NCBI RefSeq assembly: GCF_019049325.1
Contig: NZ_JAGMUO010000044.1
Span: 55,692-119,691, forward strand
Origin: Streptomyces sp. AC512_CC834
GTDB lineage: Bacteria; Actinomycetota; Actinomycetes; Streptomycetales; Streptomycetaceae
Reading direction: 5' to 3'
Length of the DNA: 64,000 nt
Each line of letters begins with the position of its first letter. Within the stretch, counting starts at the first letter, position 1. Of the stretch, positions 10,101-18,605 are shown one piece after another. The notes below the pieces were generated by a model, which saw only the letters and a program-made list of their open reading frames with translations, searched no databases and was not told the origin of the DNA. Position numbers and translations under genes: made by a program.

Positions 10101-13100
10101 TGCTTCTGGGAGCAGACGGTCCACCCGGAGCTGCTGGACCAGTGGCACGGGCAGCCGTGCCCGTCGTACCGCTGCCGGCGGGGCAGGCTGGTCGCCGGGA
10201 ACCGGCCGGAGGAGCTGGGTGTGCACCACCGGGACCGGAACTACCGGGACGACTACTACCGCCGGCTGTACCGCAAGGCGGGCACCTACCAGGTGGTCAC
10301 CGCCGAGCACACCGGCATGCTCACCCGGCCGGAACGGGAGCGGGTCGAGACGGCGTTCAAGCACGGCACCGGGTTCAAGGACCCCAATGTGCTCTCCTGC
10401 ACGCCCACGCTGGAGATGGGCATCGACATCGGCGACCTGTCCGCCGTCGTGCTGGCCGCGCTGCCGCGCCGGCCCGCCGGCTACGCCCAGCAGGTGGGCC
10501 GGGCCGGGCGGCGTACGGGCAACGCGTTCCTGCTGACGATTCCCGACCGCAGCCGTCGCGACCTGTACTTCCTGGACCAACCGCGCGAGATGATCGCCGG
10601 CCGGATCGTGCCGCCGGGCAGCCATCTGTCGGCGATCGAGATCCTGCGCCGCCAGTACCTGGCGCATCTGCTGGACCTGGCCGCGCGCGGGCGACTGCCG
10701 CGCCCCGACGGCAGGCCGCTGCCCGCGATCCCCGCCAGGGCTCCGGAGCTGTTCGGACCCTCCGGCTACCTCACCGACCTGGTCGAGGCCGCCCTCGTCC
10801 GTGGCGGTCAACTGGTCGACGGGTTCCTGGAGTTGTTCCCCAGCGGCGTGAGCGACCAGGCCCGGGGTGAACTGCGCGAGTACGCGGTCCGCACCCTGCG
10901 CAGCGCGGTGGAGGAGGCCGAGCGGCAGTGGCGGCGCGGTGAGGAGGTACTTCGCCGGCGGTTGAAGTTGATCGGCGAGGCACGCGACGAACTGCACGAC
11001 AGCGACGACGAACAGGCACGGCAGAAAGCCGAACTGGACGCCGAGCACCGGTCCGTCGGCAAGCGGCTGCTGTCGCTCGGGCTCACCACGGCCCAGCAGG
11101 CCCTGTGCGACCTCGGACTGCTGCCGAACTACGCGCTCATCGACGCGGTGACCACGCTGAACGCCACGCTGTACTGGCCGGAGGGCGTCGACGAGAGGAC
11201 CGGCCGGGAGACGTACCGGTTCAAGCCGCGCGCCTACGACCGGCCCCGCCGCTACGCCCTGTCCGAGTTCGCGCCGGGCAACACGTTCTACGTCAACGGC
11301 TACAAGCACCAGGTCACCGGTCTGGAGATCGGGACCGCGACCGATCCCGACTGGCGGCTGTGGCGGTTCTGCCAGGAGTGCGGGTACGTGCGCACCCAGA
11401 ACGCCGAGACCGACCGCTCGCCGTGCCCGCGCTGCCGCAGCGCCCGGATCGCGGACGACGGGTCCTGTCTGCACAAGGTCGTCGAGCCCGCCGTCGTCAC
11501 CTCCCGGGACAAGCGCGAGGACGCCCGGATCAGCGACGACAAGGACGACCGGGAGCAGCGGTACTACACGGTGATCGACGCGGTCGACATCGCGTTGGAG
11601 GACATCGAGCCGAGGACCTCCTGGCGGCACGAGACGCAGACGTTCGGCATCGACTTCTGCCGCAAGGCGGTCATCCGGCGGGTGAACGTCGGCCCGATGC
11701 GGTTCGACGCGAAGGCGGAGGACGACTTCGCCGGGCACAGCGTGCGGATGGCGCCGTTCCACGTGTGCACGGGCTGCGGCGCGGCGACCGCTGACGGGCG
11801 GCCCGTCTTCGACCACGACACCGACGCCCTGGACTCCGCGGCGGCGCGCAACCCCAAGCTGAAGCACCACCAGCCGTGGTGTCCGCTGCGCCGGGGGAAG
11901 AGGCCGCAGGACGTGGCGCAGGAACCGGTGCTGCTGGCCCACCAGTTGCGCACCGAGGCGCTGCGGGTGCTGCTGCCGGCCGCCACGGTCCTGGTCGACG
12001 AGAAGATCCACTCGTTCCGGGCGGCGCTGCGGCTGGGCGTCGACCACCACTTCGGCGGTGATCCGCAGCATCTGGACGCGACCCTGGCGCGCATGCCGGA
12101 CAAGGGCACCGGCGAGACGCGGCACTTCCTGGTGCTCTACGACCGGCTGCCGGGCGGCACGGGTTACCTGCACCGGCTCACCGACCCGGCGCACTTCCGG
12201 GCGGCCCTCGCCGACGCGCGGCAGGCGCTGCTGACGTGCCCGTGCCGCGACGAGGGACGGCTCGCGTGCCACCGCTGCCTGCACCGCTACACCGAGGAGC
12301 GGCACCAGGACACCGTGTCGCGTCTCGAGGCCCTGGGGATCATCAACGACCTGCTGGGCCCGGTCGACCAGGACGGCCAGCCGGTGCTCGACGAGGACGG
12401 GCGGCCCATCGACCTGTGGAAGGTCGCGGAGCTGCCCAGCACGGATCTGATCGGCCTGGACAAGCAGGTCGAGTCCGATCTGGAGGCCCGGTTCCTGGCC
12501 GCCCTGCGGACCTGGACCGGCGGGGAGCGGGACGCCGTACTGGAGGAGAGCAGCACGGCCAGCGGCTATCTGCGCTTCAGCCAGGGCGCCAACTGGCGGC
12601 TCACCGCACAGCGGGACATGGAGTTCACCCGTACCGACTTCACCTTCGAGTCCACGGACGGCCCCAAGGAGTACGTCACCGTCTACCTCGACGGCCACCG
12701 CTACCACGCCACCCGCGCGCACAACCGGATCGCCGGGGACTGCGACAAGCGGAACCATCTGCGGGGCAGGAACCATGTCGTCTTCCAGCTCACCTGGGAC
12801 GACCTGGAACTGTTCGAGAAGCGCGAGGCGGCGAGGGCCGAACCGGTCTGGCCGCCGTACCCGCGCAGCGCGCAGGACACGGCCAGGGACTGGTACGAGG
12901 AGATGGGCGGCGAGCGCGCCGACCTCACCGAGGCCGCGTTCGCCAACCCCGTCGACACACTCCTCGCCTATCTGCGAGAGCCGGTCAAGGAGCGGTGGGG
13001 GCGCCGAGCCAGGGCCCTGGTGGGCGGCCTCATGGCCGAGCCCGCCGCGCTGGCGATGCAGGCGGACCGCGCCCAGACGCGTCAGGTGCTGAGGTCCGCG

Positions 13101-13922
13101 CTCGACGCGTACGGCGCGGGCGGCGAGCCGTCGTCCGCGGAGCCGGTCACGGGTGACGGGGCCGTCCTGGTGCTCCGGGCGACCGACGCGTACGGTCTGC
13201 CCCTCCTCTTCACCGTCGACGCGAGCGACGGCGAGGACCCGAACGCGGTGCGGTGGAGCGCGCTCGCCGTACTGGACGACCGTGACGAGGTCCTGGGCAC
13301 CGACGAGCACAAGCTGCGCTGGCGTGCCTGGCTCTACTGGTCGAACCTGCTGCAGTTCCTCGCGTTCGCCGGCGGGGACGGCGTCCAGTTGGCCGGCAGC
13401 CGTGCGTCCGCGTTCCCGGTCGACGTGCTGGCCGTCACCGGCGGCATCGGTGAACTCGACTCGCTCATCGCCGTATACCGGCCGCGGGAGCTGCCGACGG
13501 CGGTGGAGCGGGACGCGCCGTCCGCCACCGCCGGACCCGAGGCGAAGGCCGGCGGCTCCGCGGCCGAGCGGGCCGTCGCCCGGCTGCTGCGGGACGCCGT
13601 CTGGGACGAGGAGATCCTTCCCCTGCTCGACGAGGACGAGCCGGACTCGGCGCTCACCCGGCTCGCCCGCGAACTCGCCGAACAGGGCAAGCGGGCCCCC
13701 GTCTTCGGCTTCGAGCTCGGTGAGCGCGGCTGGCCGGCCGACTTCGCCTGGCAGGACCCCGGCGTCCGGGTCGCCGTCGTCGCCGTACCGCACGGCGAGG
13801 ACGACGAGGAAGCCCTCCGGCGCGACAAGGCCTACGCCGACGCCGGGTGGGCGGTCCGTACGGCGGACGACTGGCTCGACCACCTCGACTCGCTCATTGG
13901 CAGGCTTCCCGACGCCCCGTAG
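7128..13922 (+). CDS. giant DEAD/DEAH-box helicase with DUF1998 (DrmA-DrmB-like fusion), 2264 aa
   Basis: The start is GTG 7128, overlapping the methylase stop (GTGA), with AGGAGGT at 7112. Walker A TTGTGSGKT is at about residues 102-110, the DEFH Walker B near 228, and motif VI QQVGRAGRR near 1121. The roughly 1000-residue spread shows large inserts. Four CxxC pairs between about residues 505 and 1550 suggest zinc ribbons. Near residue 1704 is the Cys-rich CPCRDEG..CHRC signature of DUF1998/MZB. In DISARM, helicase (DrmA) and DUF1998 (DrmB) are separate proteins; here both lie in one chain. Beyond DUF1998, around residues 1850-1890 and 2200-2250, two stretches resemble the Vsr/DUF559 PD-(D/E)XK fold (DGHRYH..DxxKR..TWDD; RRDxxYxxAGW); this is pattern-level inference. 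Druantia DruE is another DUF1998 helicase it could be compared with. Confidence 0.82.
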   Translation: MRPTLEAQGLKESLLQYLSTTYALTDEGARESLHRFLGDETSGMFRGPFLRIRTPFTQAGDSWKELLDWRRTDDWTPYAHQARAFERLSSAGGRTPRPTLVTTGTGSGKTESFLYPVLDHCARERDAGNTGVKAVFLYPMNALATDQAQRINDLLREHDADLGKLRAGLYIGDRAETKYDRVYTRRSDMWVSPPDILITNYKMLDLLLQRSQDAALWNGADIRYVVVDEFHTYDGAQGTDVAMLLRRLAAAVGASEPGNPLGRICPVATSATLASGTDGDGVRQLLDVAAQVFGTGFTEDAIIGEDRQSVDAFIPSDDFDPALPDPSPDELALLPDPSLGAEEFADLVETVTGTRDPDPFLLGRNLKRQTLTSAVMQALDGEVRTTGEVLDLMWRKGARSWGKTITERPEVAASALARFVALLAVARDPESTPERPRPLVQMEVHQWARSVSRLVRGVLPWPKAEFQWDAAGAADRQSDQHARTAPVTTATAGQAANLFLPAVYCRDCGRSGWAVFSPETDDTHVQVDSHKIRRASVSQDKMRVRNLIAATDAEAKEGSGAAPMASAGRGADGGRATSALSAGRGGQLRVLDGPNRTLRLPDPVRDFDPSTGEPRPATSDSAFVLVNLGETANTAAEEDWCPACGSRNTIRFLGTGAAALAAASVTQLFTGGELDEEQGEDKTLMFNDSVQDAAHRAGFVASRSYTFSLRALFKKHLSEERPTALNDLIADVVAATTDRTTLAAVVPTDLHDIRGVQRLLSGQGRGGDRRTWNLIGERFAFEALMEFGFRSRNGRTLELTRTAAAQVRIADVAAAVALVKDAHLAEEGRRGGLPPVEQDDARYLAFLRILLERLRTRGAIGHKWLDGYLKEAGTSRYFIWGKRPVGMRAFPRGVAAPVFLLDQPKTNSEFDFATGRLSWYERWAQRCLDLPREQTAGFWNRLLPELVTAGLLSVRTPADSSLRVYGLQPGAVDVRLLADDVVNEAFVRCPVCFWEQTVHPELLDQWHGQPCPSYRCRRGRLVAGNRPEELGVHHRDRNYRDDYYRRLYRKAGTYQVVTAEHTGMLTRPERERVETAFKHGTGFKDPNVLSCTPTLEMGIDIGDLSAVVLAALPRRPAGYAQQVGRAGRRTGNAFLLTIPDRSRRDLYFLDQPREMIAGRIVPPGSHLSAIEILRRQYLAHLLDLAARGRLPRPDGRPLPAIPARAPELFGPSGYLTDLVEAALVRGGQLVDGFLELFPSGVSDQARGELREYAVRTLRSAVEEAERQWRRGEEVLRRRLKLIGEARDELHDSDDEQARQKAELDAEHRSVGKRLLSLGLTTAQQALCDLGLLPNYALIDAVTTLNATLYWPEGVDERTGRETYRFKPRAYDRPRRYALSEFAPGNTFYVNGYKHQVTGLEIGTATDPDWRLWRFCQECGYVRTQNAETDRSPCPRCRSARIADDGSCLHKVVEPAVVTSRDKREDARISDDKDDREQRYYTVIDAVDIALEDIEPRTSWRHETQTFGIDFCRKAVIRRVNVGPMRFDAKAEDDFAGHSVRMAPFHVCTGCGAATADGRPVFDHDTDALDSAAARNPKLKHHQPWCPLRRGKRPQDVAQEPVLLAHQLRTEALRVLLPAATVLVDEKIHSFRAALRLGVDHHFGGDPQHLDATLARMPDKGTGETRHFLVLYDRLPGGTGYLHRLTDPAHFRAALADARQALLTCPCRDEGRLACHRCLHRYTEERHQDTVSRLEALGIINDLLGPVDQDGQPVLDEDGRPIDLWKVAELPSTDLIGLDKQVESDLEARFLAALRTWTGGERDAVLEESSTASGYLRFSQGANWRLTAQRDMEFTRTDFTFESTDGPKEYVTVYLDGHRYHATRAHNRIAGDCDKRNHLRGRNHVVFQLTWDDLELFEKREAARAEPVWPPYPRSAQDTARDWYEEMGGERADLTEAAFANPVDTLLAYLREPVKERWGRRARALVGGLMAEPAALAMQADRAQTRQVLRSALDAYGAGGEPSSAEPVTGDGAVLVLRATDAYGLPLLFTVDASDGEDPNAVRWSALAVLDDRDEVLGTDEHKLRWRAWLYWSNLLQFLAFAGGDGVQLAGSRASAFPVDVLAVTGGIGELDSLIAVYRPRELPTAVERDAPSATAGPEAKAGGSAAERAVARLLRDAVWDEEILPLLDEDEPDSALTRLARELAEQGKRAPVFGFELGERGWPADFAWQDPGVRVAVVAVPHGEDDEEALRRDKAYADAGWAVRTADDWLDHLDSLIGRLPDAP

Positions 13923-14015
13923 ACACGCGGCACGAACCACTCCCCCGACCTCTACGACCTCTACGACCTCGACGACTCCTACGACTCCCTGGCAACGGAA
14001 GGCAGCACTGATCCC

Positions 14016-16322
14016 ATGACCGCCCGGCTCAGCCTGTATCAGAAGGCCGAACAGGAGCTGTACAAGCTCGACCGCTCGGTCAAGGGCAAGTTCTACGACT
14101 TCTGCCACCGCTTCCGCGAGGACCCGGACCACCCCGGCCTGGACCTCAAGCCCCTCAAGGGCGACGGCGGGGTCTTCCGCGCCAAGATCGACCAGTCGTA
14201 CCGCGCCCTGCTGGCCAGGGCCGGTGTCGACGACACGGGCCGGGAGAACTGGCTCGTCATCGCGGTACGCCACCGCAAGCACGTCTACGAGGAACTCTCG
14301 GTCGCGATCAACCGGATCACCGGCGAGATCGAGTTCGTGGACCTCTCCGTGGTGGGCGAGAGCGTGCTGCAGCGCGCGGGCGTCACCCTCACCCCCACCG
14401 AGCCCGAGCCCCGGCCCGCCCGGGAGCCGGCGCCCGAGCCCGCCCCGCCCGCCGCCGAGCCCCTGCTCACCGGGGTCACCGCGGACGACCTGCGTGAGCT
14501 GGGCGTCGCCGGCCAGCTCATCGACCTCGCGCTCGCCGTCACCGACAGCGACGAGCTCGACCAGCTGGTCGCCGGAGCACCGCTGCTGTCCAAGGACATC
14601 CTGTACGGGCTCGCCGCCGGCATGCCCCTCGACGAGGTCCGCAAGGAGATCACCGCCCCGGTCAAGGTCGACCTCGGCCAGGACTACGAGCAGGACCTCG
14701 GCGCCGCGCTCGCCCGCACCACCGTCACCACCATCGACGCCGACATCCAGGCCGCCCTGGAGGAGGGCGACTTCCGCGCCTGGAAGGTCTTCCTGCACCC
14801 CACCCAGGCCAAGCTCGTCCACCGCGCCTACAACGGTCCGGCCCGCGTCTCGGGCGGCCCCGGCACCGGCAAGACGATCGTCGCCCTGCACCGGGTCAGG
14901 CACCTCGCGCGGCAACTGCCGCCCGGGCACGGCAAGCCCATCCTGCTGACGACGTTCACCAAGAACCTCACCACCGACCTGCGCGCCCGGCTCGCCTCAC
15001 TGATGGAGCCCGAGCTGCTCGCCCGCGTGGAGATCGCCCACATCGACCAGCTCGCCGCGCGGGTCCTCAGCGAGAACTCCGTCAAGGGCACGGCCCGGCA
15101 GCGCGTCTACGACAACGCCGCGCTCAACGTGCTGAGGCAGCTCCTGCTCGAACTCGACGAGCGCCGCTGGGACGCCGAGTTCCTCTACGAGGAGTGGGAC
15201 CAGGTGATCCTCGGCCAGTCCATCGGCAGCAGGAAGGCGTACTTCGACGCCCGCCGGGCCGGCCGCGGCCGTTCCGTCACCCGGCCCGAGCGCGCCGGGA
15301 TCTGGAAGATCCTGGAGCAGTTCACCGCCCGCCTGGACAAGGACGGGCTGGAGACCTGGGGGCAGGCCGCCGAGCGCGCCGCCCGCCTCGAAAGGGAGCG
15401 CGACGCCAGGATCAGGGCCCGGCAGGAGCACAAAGAAGCCGTCGGCGGCAAGGACCTCATCCACCGCGACGACGGCTCCGGCATGCGGTTCCTCCACCAC
15501 CGGTACGGTCACATCGTGGTCGACGAGGCCCAGGACCTGCGCGCCGCCCACTGGAAGATGCTGCGCGCCATGGTCGCCCCCGGCCCCGACGACCTGTTCA
15601 TCGCCGGCGACACGCATCAGCGCATCTACGATCAGCAGGTCACCCTCGGCACTGTCGGCGTCAACATCCGGGGCCGCTCGTCCAGGCTCACCCTCAGCTA
15701 CCGCACCACCAGGGAGATCCTCTCCCGGGCCATGCAGGTGGTGAACCTCACCGGCGAGAACCTCGCCTACGACGACCTCGACGACAGCACCGACAACCTC
15801 GACGGATACCGCTCCGTCCTGCGCGGCCCCGTGCCCGACCTGGTCCCCTGCACGTCCTGGGACGACGAACTCGACCGGCTCGCCGTCACGTTGACCTCCT
15901 GGCGGGAGGAGATCACGACGGGCAACGGCGGCACCGGCCCGCGTCGCGACCCGCGCGGAAGTATCGCCGTGTGCGTCGCGGAACGGGACATGGTCAATCA
16001 GGTGATGTTCCATCTGGCCACCAAGGCGGGGATCACCGTCGCCGAACTCACCAAGGACGGGCCCAAGGGGGACGGCGAGGTGCACGTCGGCACGATGCAC
16101 CGCTTCAAGGGCCTCGAATACCAGAAGCTGGCCATCGTCGGCGCCCGCGACGGTGTCATCCCCCGCACGGCGGTCATCGAGCGCTACCGCGTCACCGATC
16201 CCCGGCGCCGCGCCCGCGAGGAACTCAGGGCACGCTCGCTGCTCTTCGTGGCCGCGACCCGCGCCCGCGACGCGCTCCGCATCAGCTGGCACGACAAGCC
16301 GAGCCCGTACCTGCCCGTCTGA
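14016..16322 (+). CDS. UvrD/Rep-family helicase with N-terminal RelE-like domain, 768 aa
   Basis: It starts 93 bp after the DUF1998 helicase on the same strand, so is probably in the same operon. Residues 1-105 look like a RelE/ParE fold (leading helices, a GLxLKPLKG segment, a YRALL strand, a VRHRKHVYE end). A Pro/Glu-rich linker follows, and then a superfamily 1 helicase: Walker A GGPGTGKT at about residues 280-287, Walker B VVDEAQDL, a GDxxQRIY motif III, and the C-terminal VAATRARDAL motif VI. SF1A helicases unwind 3'-5' and displace proteins from DNA. UvrD-like helicases with RelE-like N-termini are a known actinobacterial architecture, and the toxin-like domain may bind rather than cut RNA. 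Its position, where class 1 DISARM carries drmC, suggests it is the last enzyme of the defence block. Confidence 0.82.
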   Translation: MTARLSLYQKAEQELYKLDRSVKGKFYDFCHRFREDPDHPGLDLKPLKGDGGVFRAKIDQSYRALLARAGVDDTGRENWLVIAVRHRKHVYEELSVAINRITGEIEFVDLSVVGESVLQRAGVTLTPTEPEPRPAREPAPEPAPPAAEPLLTGVTADDLRELGVAGQLIDLALAVTDSDELDQLVAGAPLLSKDILYGLAAGMPLDEVRKEITAPVKVDLGQDYEQDLGAALARTTVTTIDADIQAALEEGDFRAWKVFLHPTQAKLVHRAYNGPARVSGGPGTGKTIVALHRVRHLARQLPPGHGKPILLTTFTKNLTTDLRARLASLMEPELLARVEIAHIDQLAARVLSENSVKGTARQRVYDNAALNVLRQLLLELDERRWDAEFLYEEWDQVILGQSIGSRKAYFDARRAGRGRSVTRPERAGIWKILEQFTARLDKDGLETWGQAAERAARLERERDARIRARQEHKEAVGGKDLIHRDDGSGMRFLHHRYGHIVVDEAQDLRAAHWKMLRAMVAPGPDDLFIAGDTHQRIYDQQVTLGTVGVNIRGRSSRLTLSYRTTREILSRAMQVVNLTGENLAYDDLDDSTDNLDGYRSVLRGPVPDLVPCTSWDDELDRLAVTLTSWREEITTGNGGTGPRRDPRGSIAVCVAERDMVNQVMFHLATKAGITVAELTKDGPKGDGEVHVGTMHRFKGLEYQKLAIVGARDGVIPRTAVIERYRVTDPRRRAREELRARSLLFVAATRARDALRISWHDKPSPYLPV

Positions 16323-16369
16323 GCCTCGCGGCGGGCGCGGTGCGCGCAGCGTGCTGGACTCCGGAGTCA

Positions 16370-16401
16370 GGCCCGGCGGCGCCGACCTGGTCGGCCGGGC
16401 C
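16370..16401. terminator. hairpin between convergent genes
   Basis: Perfect 8-bp arms GGCCCGGC (16370-16377) and GCCGGGCC (16394-16401), with an alternative inner stem GCCGAC/GTCGGC, lie in the 104-bp gap between the UvrD-like gene and the convergent HTH_42 gene. There is no U-tract, as is usual in Streptomyces. It could serve both directions. Confidence 0.4.
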
Positions 16402-16426
16402 CCACCTCGCTGTCGCCTCCCCGGCG

Positions 16427-17620
16427 CTATTTCGCCAGCTCGTCCTCCAGCCACGTACGCCCCCGGGTGCGGGCGCTCAGTCTGACGTCGCCCAGGGGGA
16501 CGGCGAGGCGTTCCGCCTCCGCGCGCACCGTCGCCTCGGCGTCCGCGCCGATGTCCTCCAGGAAGCGGCACACGATCTCACCGCTGCCGTCCTGGGCCCA
16601 GCCGCCGACGATGCGGCCGTCCCACCACAGCGAGGGGCCGATGTTCCCGACCCGGTCGAAGAGGCGCGGGCCGTGGTCGCCCAGGAACCAGTCGCGTTCG
16701 TGCCAGCCCATGGGGGTGGAGTCGAGCGCCGGCAGGAGCGCGGCCCACGGCTCCGGCGGCTCGGTCTCCGCCAGGTCGTCGGGCAGGAGCAGACCCGTCG
16801 TGCCGCCGCCGAGATCGACCTCGACCGGCTCGAGTGCCGTCAGCACCCGCTTGACCTGTGTCTTGGTCCACCCCGCCCACCAGCGCAGGTCGTCCGCCGT
16901 CGCCGGACCGTGGGCGCGCAGCCAGCGCCGGGCCAGTTCTTGCTCCGCTTCGTGGGTGTCCCACTCGGCGAGGCCGCCGGGTGACCAGTCGGTCAGCGGT
17001 GCCCAGCGGTACTGGTGCGAGGTCCAGGAGCCGCGCGGCCGACCCCGCACCACGCGGCCCTCGGCGGCGAGCAGGAGCAGCAGCCTGCTCGCGACCTTCT
17101 GCGTGCCCTCGTAGCTCTTGCCCGCCGAGAGCACGACCGTCGTACTGAGGCGGGGGTCGTCGCCTGCGAGTTCGGCGGCCGTCGCCTCGCCGCGCGCGGC
17201 GAGCGCGCGTACGGCGATGTCCTCCGTCTCGGCGAGCCATGCGCGCACCCCCGCCTCGTCGTCCGCGACCTTGGACGCGGCCAGGAACCCCAGGAGCTTG
17301 CGGCGTTCGCGCGCGGCCACCGCCTTCGAGCAGGCGGCCTGCATCACCGGGGCCACGTCGAGGGTGGTCACGAAGACGGTGCGGCGCATGCCGAGCAGCC
17401 GGATGAGGGAGCGGTCCTCGTAGAGGACGCGTTCCACGTCCCGCACCGAACCGCCGTTCGTCCGCGCCCAGGTGGCGACGTACACGGAGGACGGGTCGGT
17501 GCTGTGCAGCGCGACGAGGTCACCTGCCACCTCGACGGGGTCCTTCGCACGGGCGGCGACCGCCAGCCGGTGCCGTACGCCGAGCCGGGCCCGTCGCTCC
17601 GCCACGTCGATACGCCGCAT
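16427..17620 (-). CDS. winged-helix DNA-binding protein, HTH_42/AlkZ-like family, 397 aa
   Basis: The start is chosen at ATG 17620, with AAGGGA about 9 nt upstream; the GTG three codons earlier would leave no room for a ribosome binding site. The N-terminal RLAVAARAKDPVEVAGDLVALHS pattern and the tandem winged-helix layout match the HTH_42 superfamily, which includes the AlkZ/YcaQ DNA glycosylases that unhook interstrand crosslinks. AlkZ uses a Gln-rich catalytic motif (QxQ) after the N-terminal His. The corresponding stretch here reads HSTDPSSVY, so catalytic activity of that type is uncertain. The gene is transcribed towards the defence block and ends 104 bp from it. Streptomyces carry several such paralogues, many of unknown role. 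Confidence 0.75.
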   Translation of the reverse strand: MRRIDVAERRARLGVRHRLAVAARAKDPVEVAGDLVALHSTDPSSVYVATWARTNGGSVRDVERVLYEDRSLIRLLGMRRTVFVTTLDVAPVMQAACSKAVAARERRKLLGFLAASKVADDEAGVRAWLAETEDIAVRALAARGEATAAELAGDDPRLSTTVVLSAGKSYEGTQKVASRLLLLLAAEGRVVRGRPRGSWTSHQYRWAPLTDWSPGGLAEWDTHEAEQELARRWLRAHGPATADDLRWWAGWTKTQVKRVLTALEPVEVDLGGGTTGLLLPDDLAETEPPEPWAALLPALDSTPMGWHERDWFLGDHGPRLFDRVGNIGPSLWWDGRIVGGWAQDGSGEIVCRFLEDIGADAEATVRAEAERLAVPLGDVRLSARTRGRTWLEDELAK

Positions 17621-17783
17621 GTCCGTCACTCCCTTGTGTCGTGGCCGGTTCCGCCTGCCTGCTCTCTACGGTGGGGAAAGCGTACGGGCGAACTGGTCCG
17701 GAAGGATCAACTTGGGCGGTAGGCACGGCGTGTTGGAGGCTGTTTCGTTCAGTTCGCCACCGACGCGCACAGGAAGCCGTCCG

Positions 17784-18509
17784 TCAGCGCTGCGGGGTGG
17801 CCTTCTCCGGCGCCTCGGCCGCCCCGGACGAGGCGCCGTCGTCCGGCCGGGCCCAGTCGGAGCGCGTGTGGCGGAGGTGGTGGCGGATTGCCTCCTCCAG
17901 GCGCTCCGGGTCCCCCGCGGCCACGGCGTCCAGCATGTCGTGGTGTTCACGGGCCGAGCGGTCCAGCATGCCGTGCCGGGCCAGGGCGTCCAGGCCGTAC
18001 AGACGGGTCTGGTCACGCAGTGACAGGACGGTGTCGACCAGCCGCCGGTTGTCGCACAGCCGCAGCAGGCCCGCGTGGAAGCGGCGGTCCGCGTCCAGGA
18101 ACGCGACGACGTCCCCCGCCCCCGCCGCCGCCTCGATCTCGTCGGCCACCACGCGCAGTCCGGCCACATCCTCCGGCGTCGCCCGCTGTGCCGCCCAGAG
18201 CGTGCCGGGCACCTCCAGCAGCAGGCGCATCGCGAACACCTCGTCCAGGTCGTGCTCGCTCATCGGCACCGCCCGGTAGCCGCGGTTGCGGACCGGTTCC
18301 ATCAGGCCCTCGCCGACCAGGGTGAGCATGGCTTCACGCACCGGGCTGCTGGAGACACCGAGCCTGGCGGCGAGGGCCGCGGCCGAGTAGATGTCCCCGG
18401 GCCGGATCTCGCCCGAGACCAGTGACTGGCGCACCAGGTCGAGCACCTGATCGCGCAGGCTGGTGCGCTTGAGGGAACCGGCTGAACCGGCTGCCAGGTT
18501 CTGCGCCAT
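17784..18509 (-). CDS. GntR-family regulator with FCD ligand domain, 241 aa
   Basis: ATG 18509 is chosen because GGCGGAG lies just upstream and MAQNL fits; an upstream in-frame extension to 18572 would run into the operator region. Residues about 20-85 form the GntR winged helix (LRDQVLDLVRQSLVSGEIRPGD, then SSSPVREAM and the NRGYRAVPMSE wing). Residues 95-220 form an all-helical FCD domain with the metal/ligand pattern D..FH near DADRRFH and two later His (EHHDML, HHLRHT). It is divergent from the molybdopterin oxidoreductase operon, with 116 bp between starts containing a long near-palindrome, so it probably represses that operon and itself, released by a small organic acid. Confidence 0.88.
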   Translation of the reverse strand: MAQNLAAGSAGSLKRTSLRDQVLDLVRQSLVSGEIRPGDIYSAAALAARLGVSSSPVREAMLTLVGEGLMEPVRNRGYRAVPMSEHDLDEVFAMRLLLEVPGTLWAAQRATPEDVAGLRVVADEIEAAAGAGDVVAFLDADRRFHAGLLRLCDNRRLVDTVLSLRDQTRLYGLDALARHGMLDRSAREHHDMLDAVAAGDPERLEEAIRHHLRHTRSDWARPDDGASSGAAEAPEKATPQR

Positions 18510-18531
18510 CGGTGCTCCGCCCTGCCTTCTC

Positions 18532-18559
18532 TTGACTGCGAACTCTTGACTTCGAACTC
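18532..18559. repeat. tandem 14-bp repeat in the divergent promoter
   Basis: TTGACTGCGAACTC (18532-18545) is followed directly by TTGACTTCGAACTC (18546-18559), one mismatch. Each copy supplies a TTGACT, which could serve as a -35 element for the rightward operon. It could also be a direct-repeat regulator site. Confidence 0.5.
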
Positions 18560-18581
18560 CGCCGCAATGCATCTTACTGGC

Positions 18582-18605
18582 TTACCGGCAACCGGTAGCC
18601 GGTAA
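18582..18605. promoter_or_regulatory. 24-bp near-perfect palindrome, candidate GntR operator
   Basis: Outer arms TTACCGGC (18582-18589) and GCCGGTAA (18598-18605) are perfect, and the centre contains the palindrome ACCGGT (18591-18596), giving 22 of 24 symmetric positions. It sits 21 bp before the ATG of the molybdopterin oxidoreductase and 73 bp from the divergent GntR start, where a bound FCD regulator would block the rightward promoter. Confidence 0.6.

Noticed and set aside
7053..14930. A 2625-residue open frame on the minus strand
   Set aside because: It is the antisense shadow of the DUF1998 helicase: low-complexity Arg/Gly/Val composition, no recognisable motif, spans two genes, created by high GC3.
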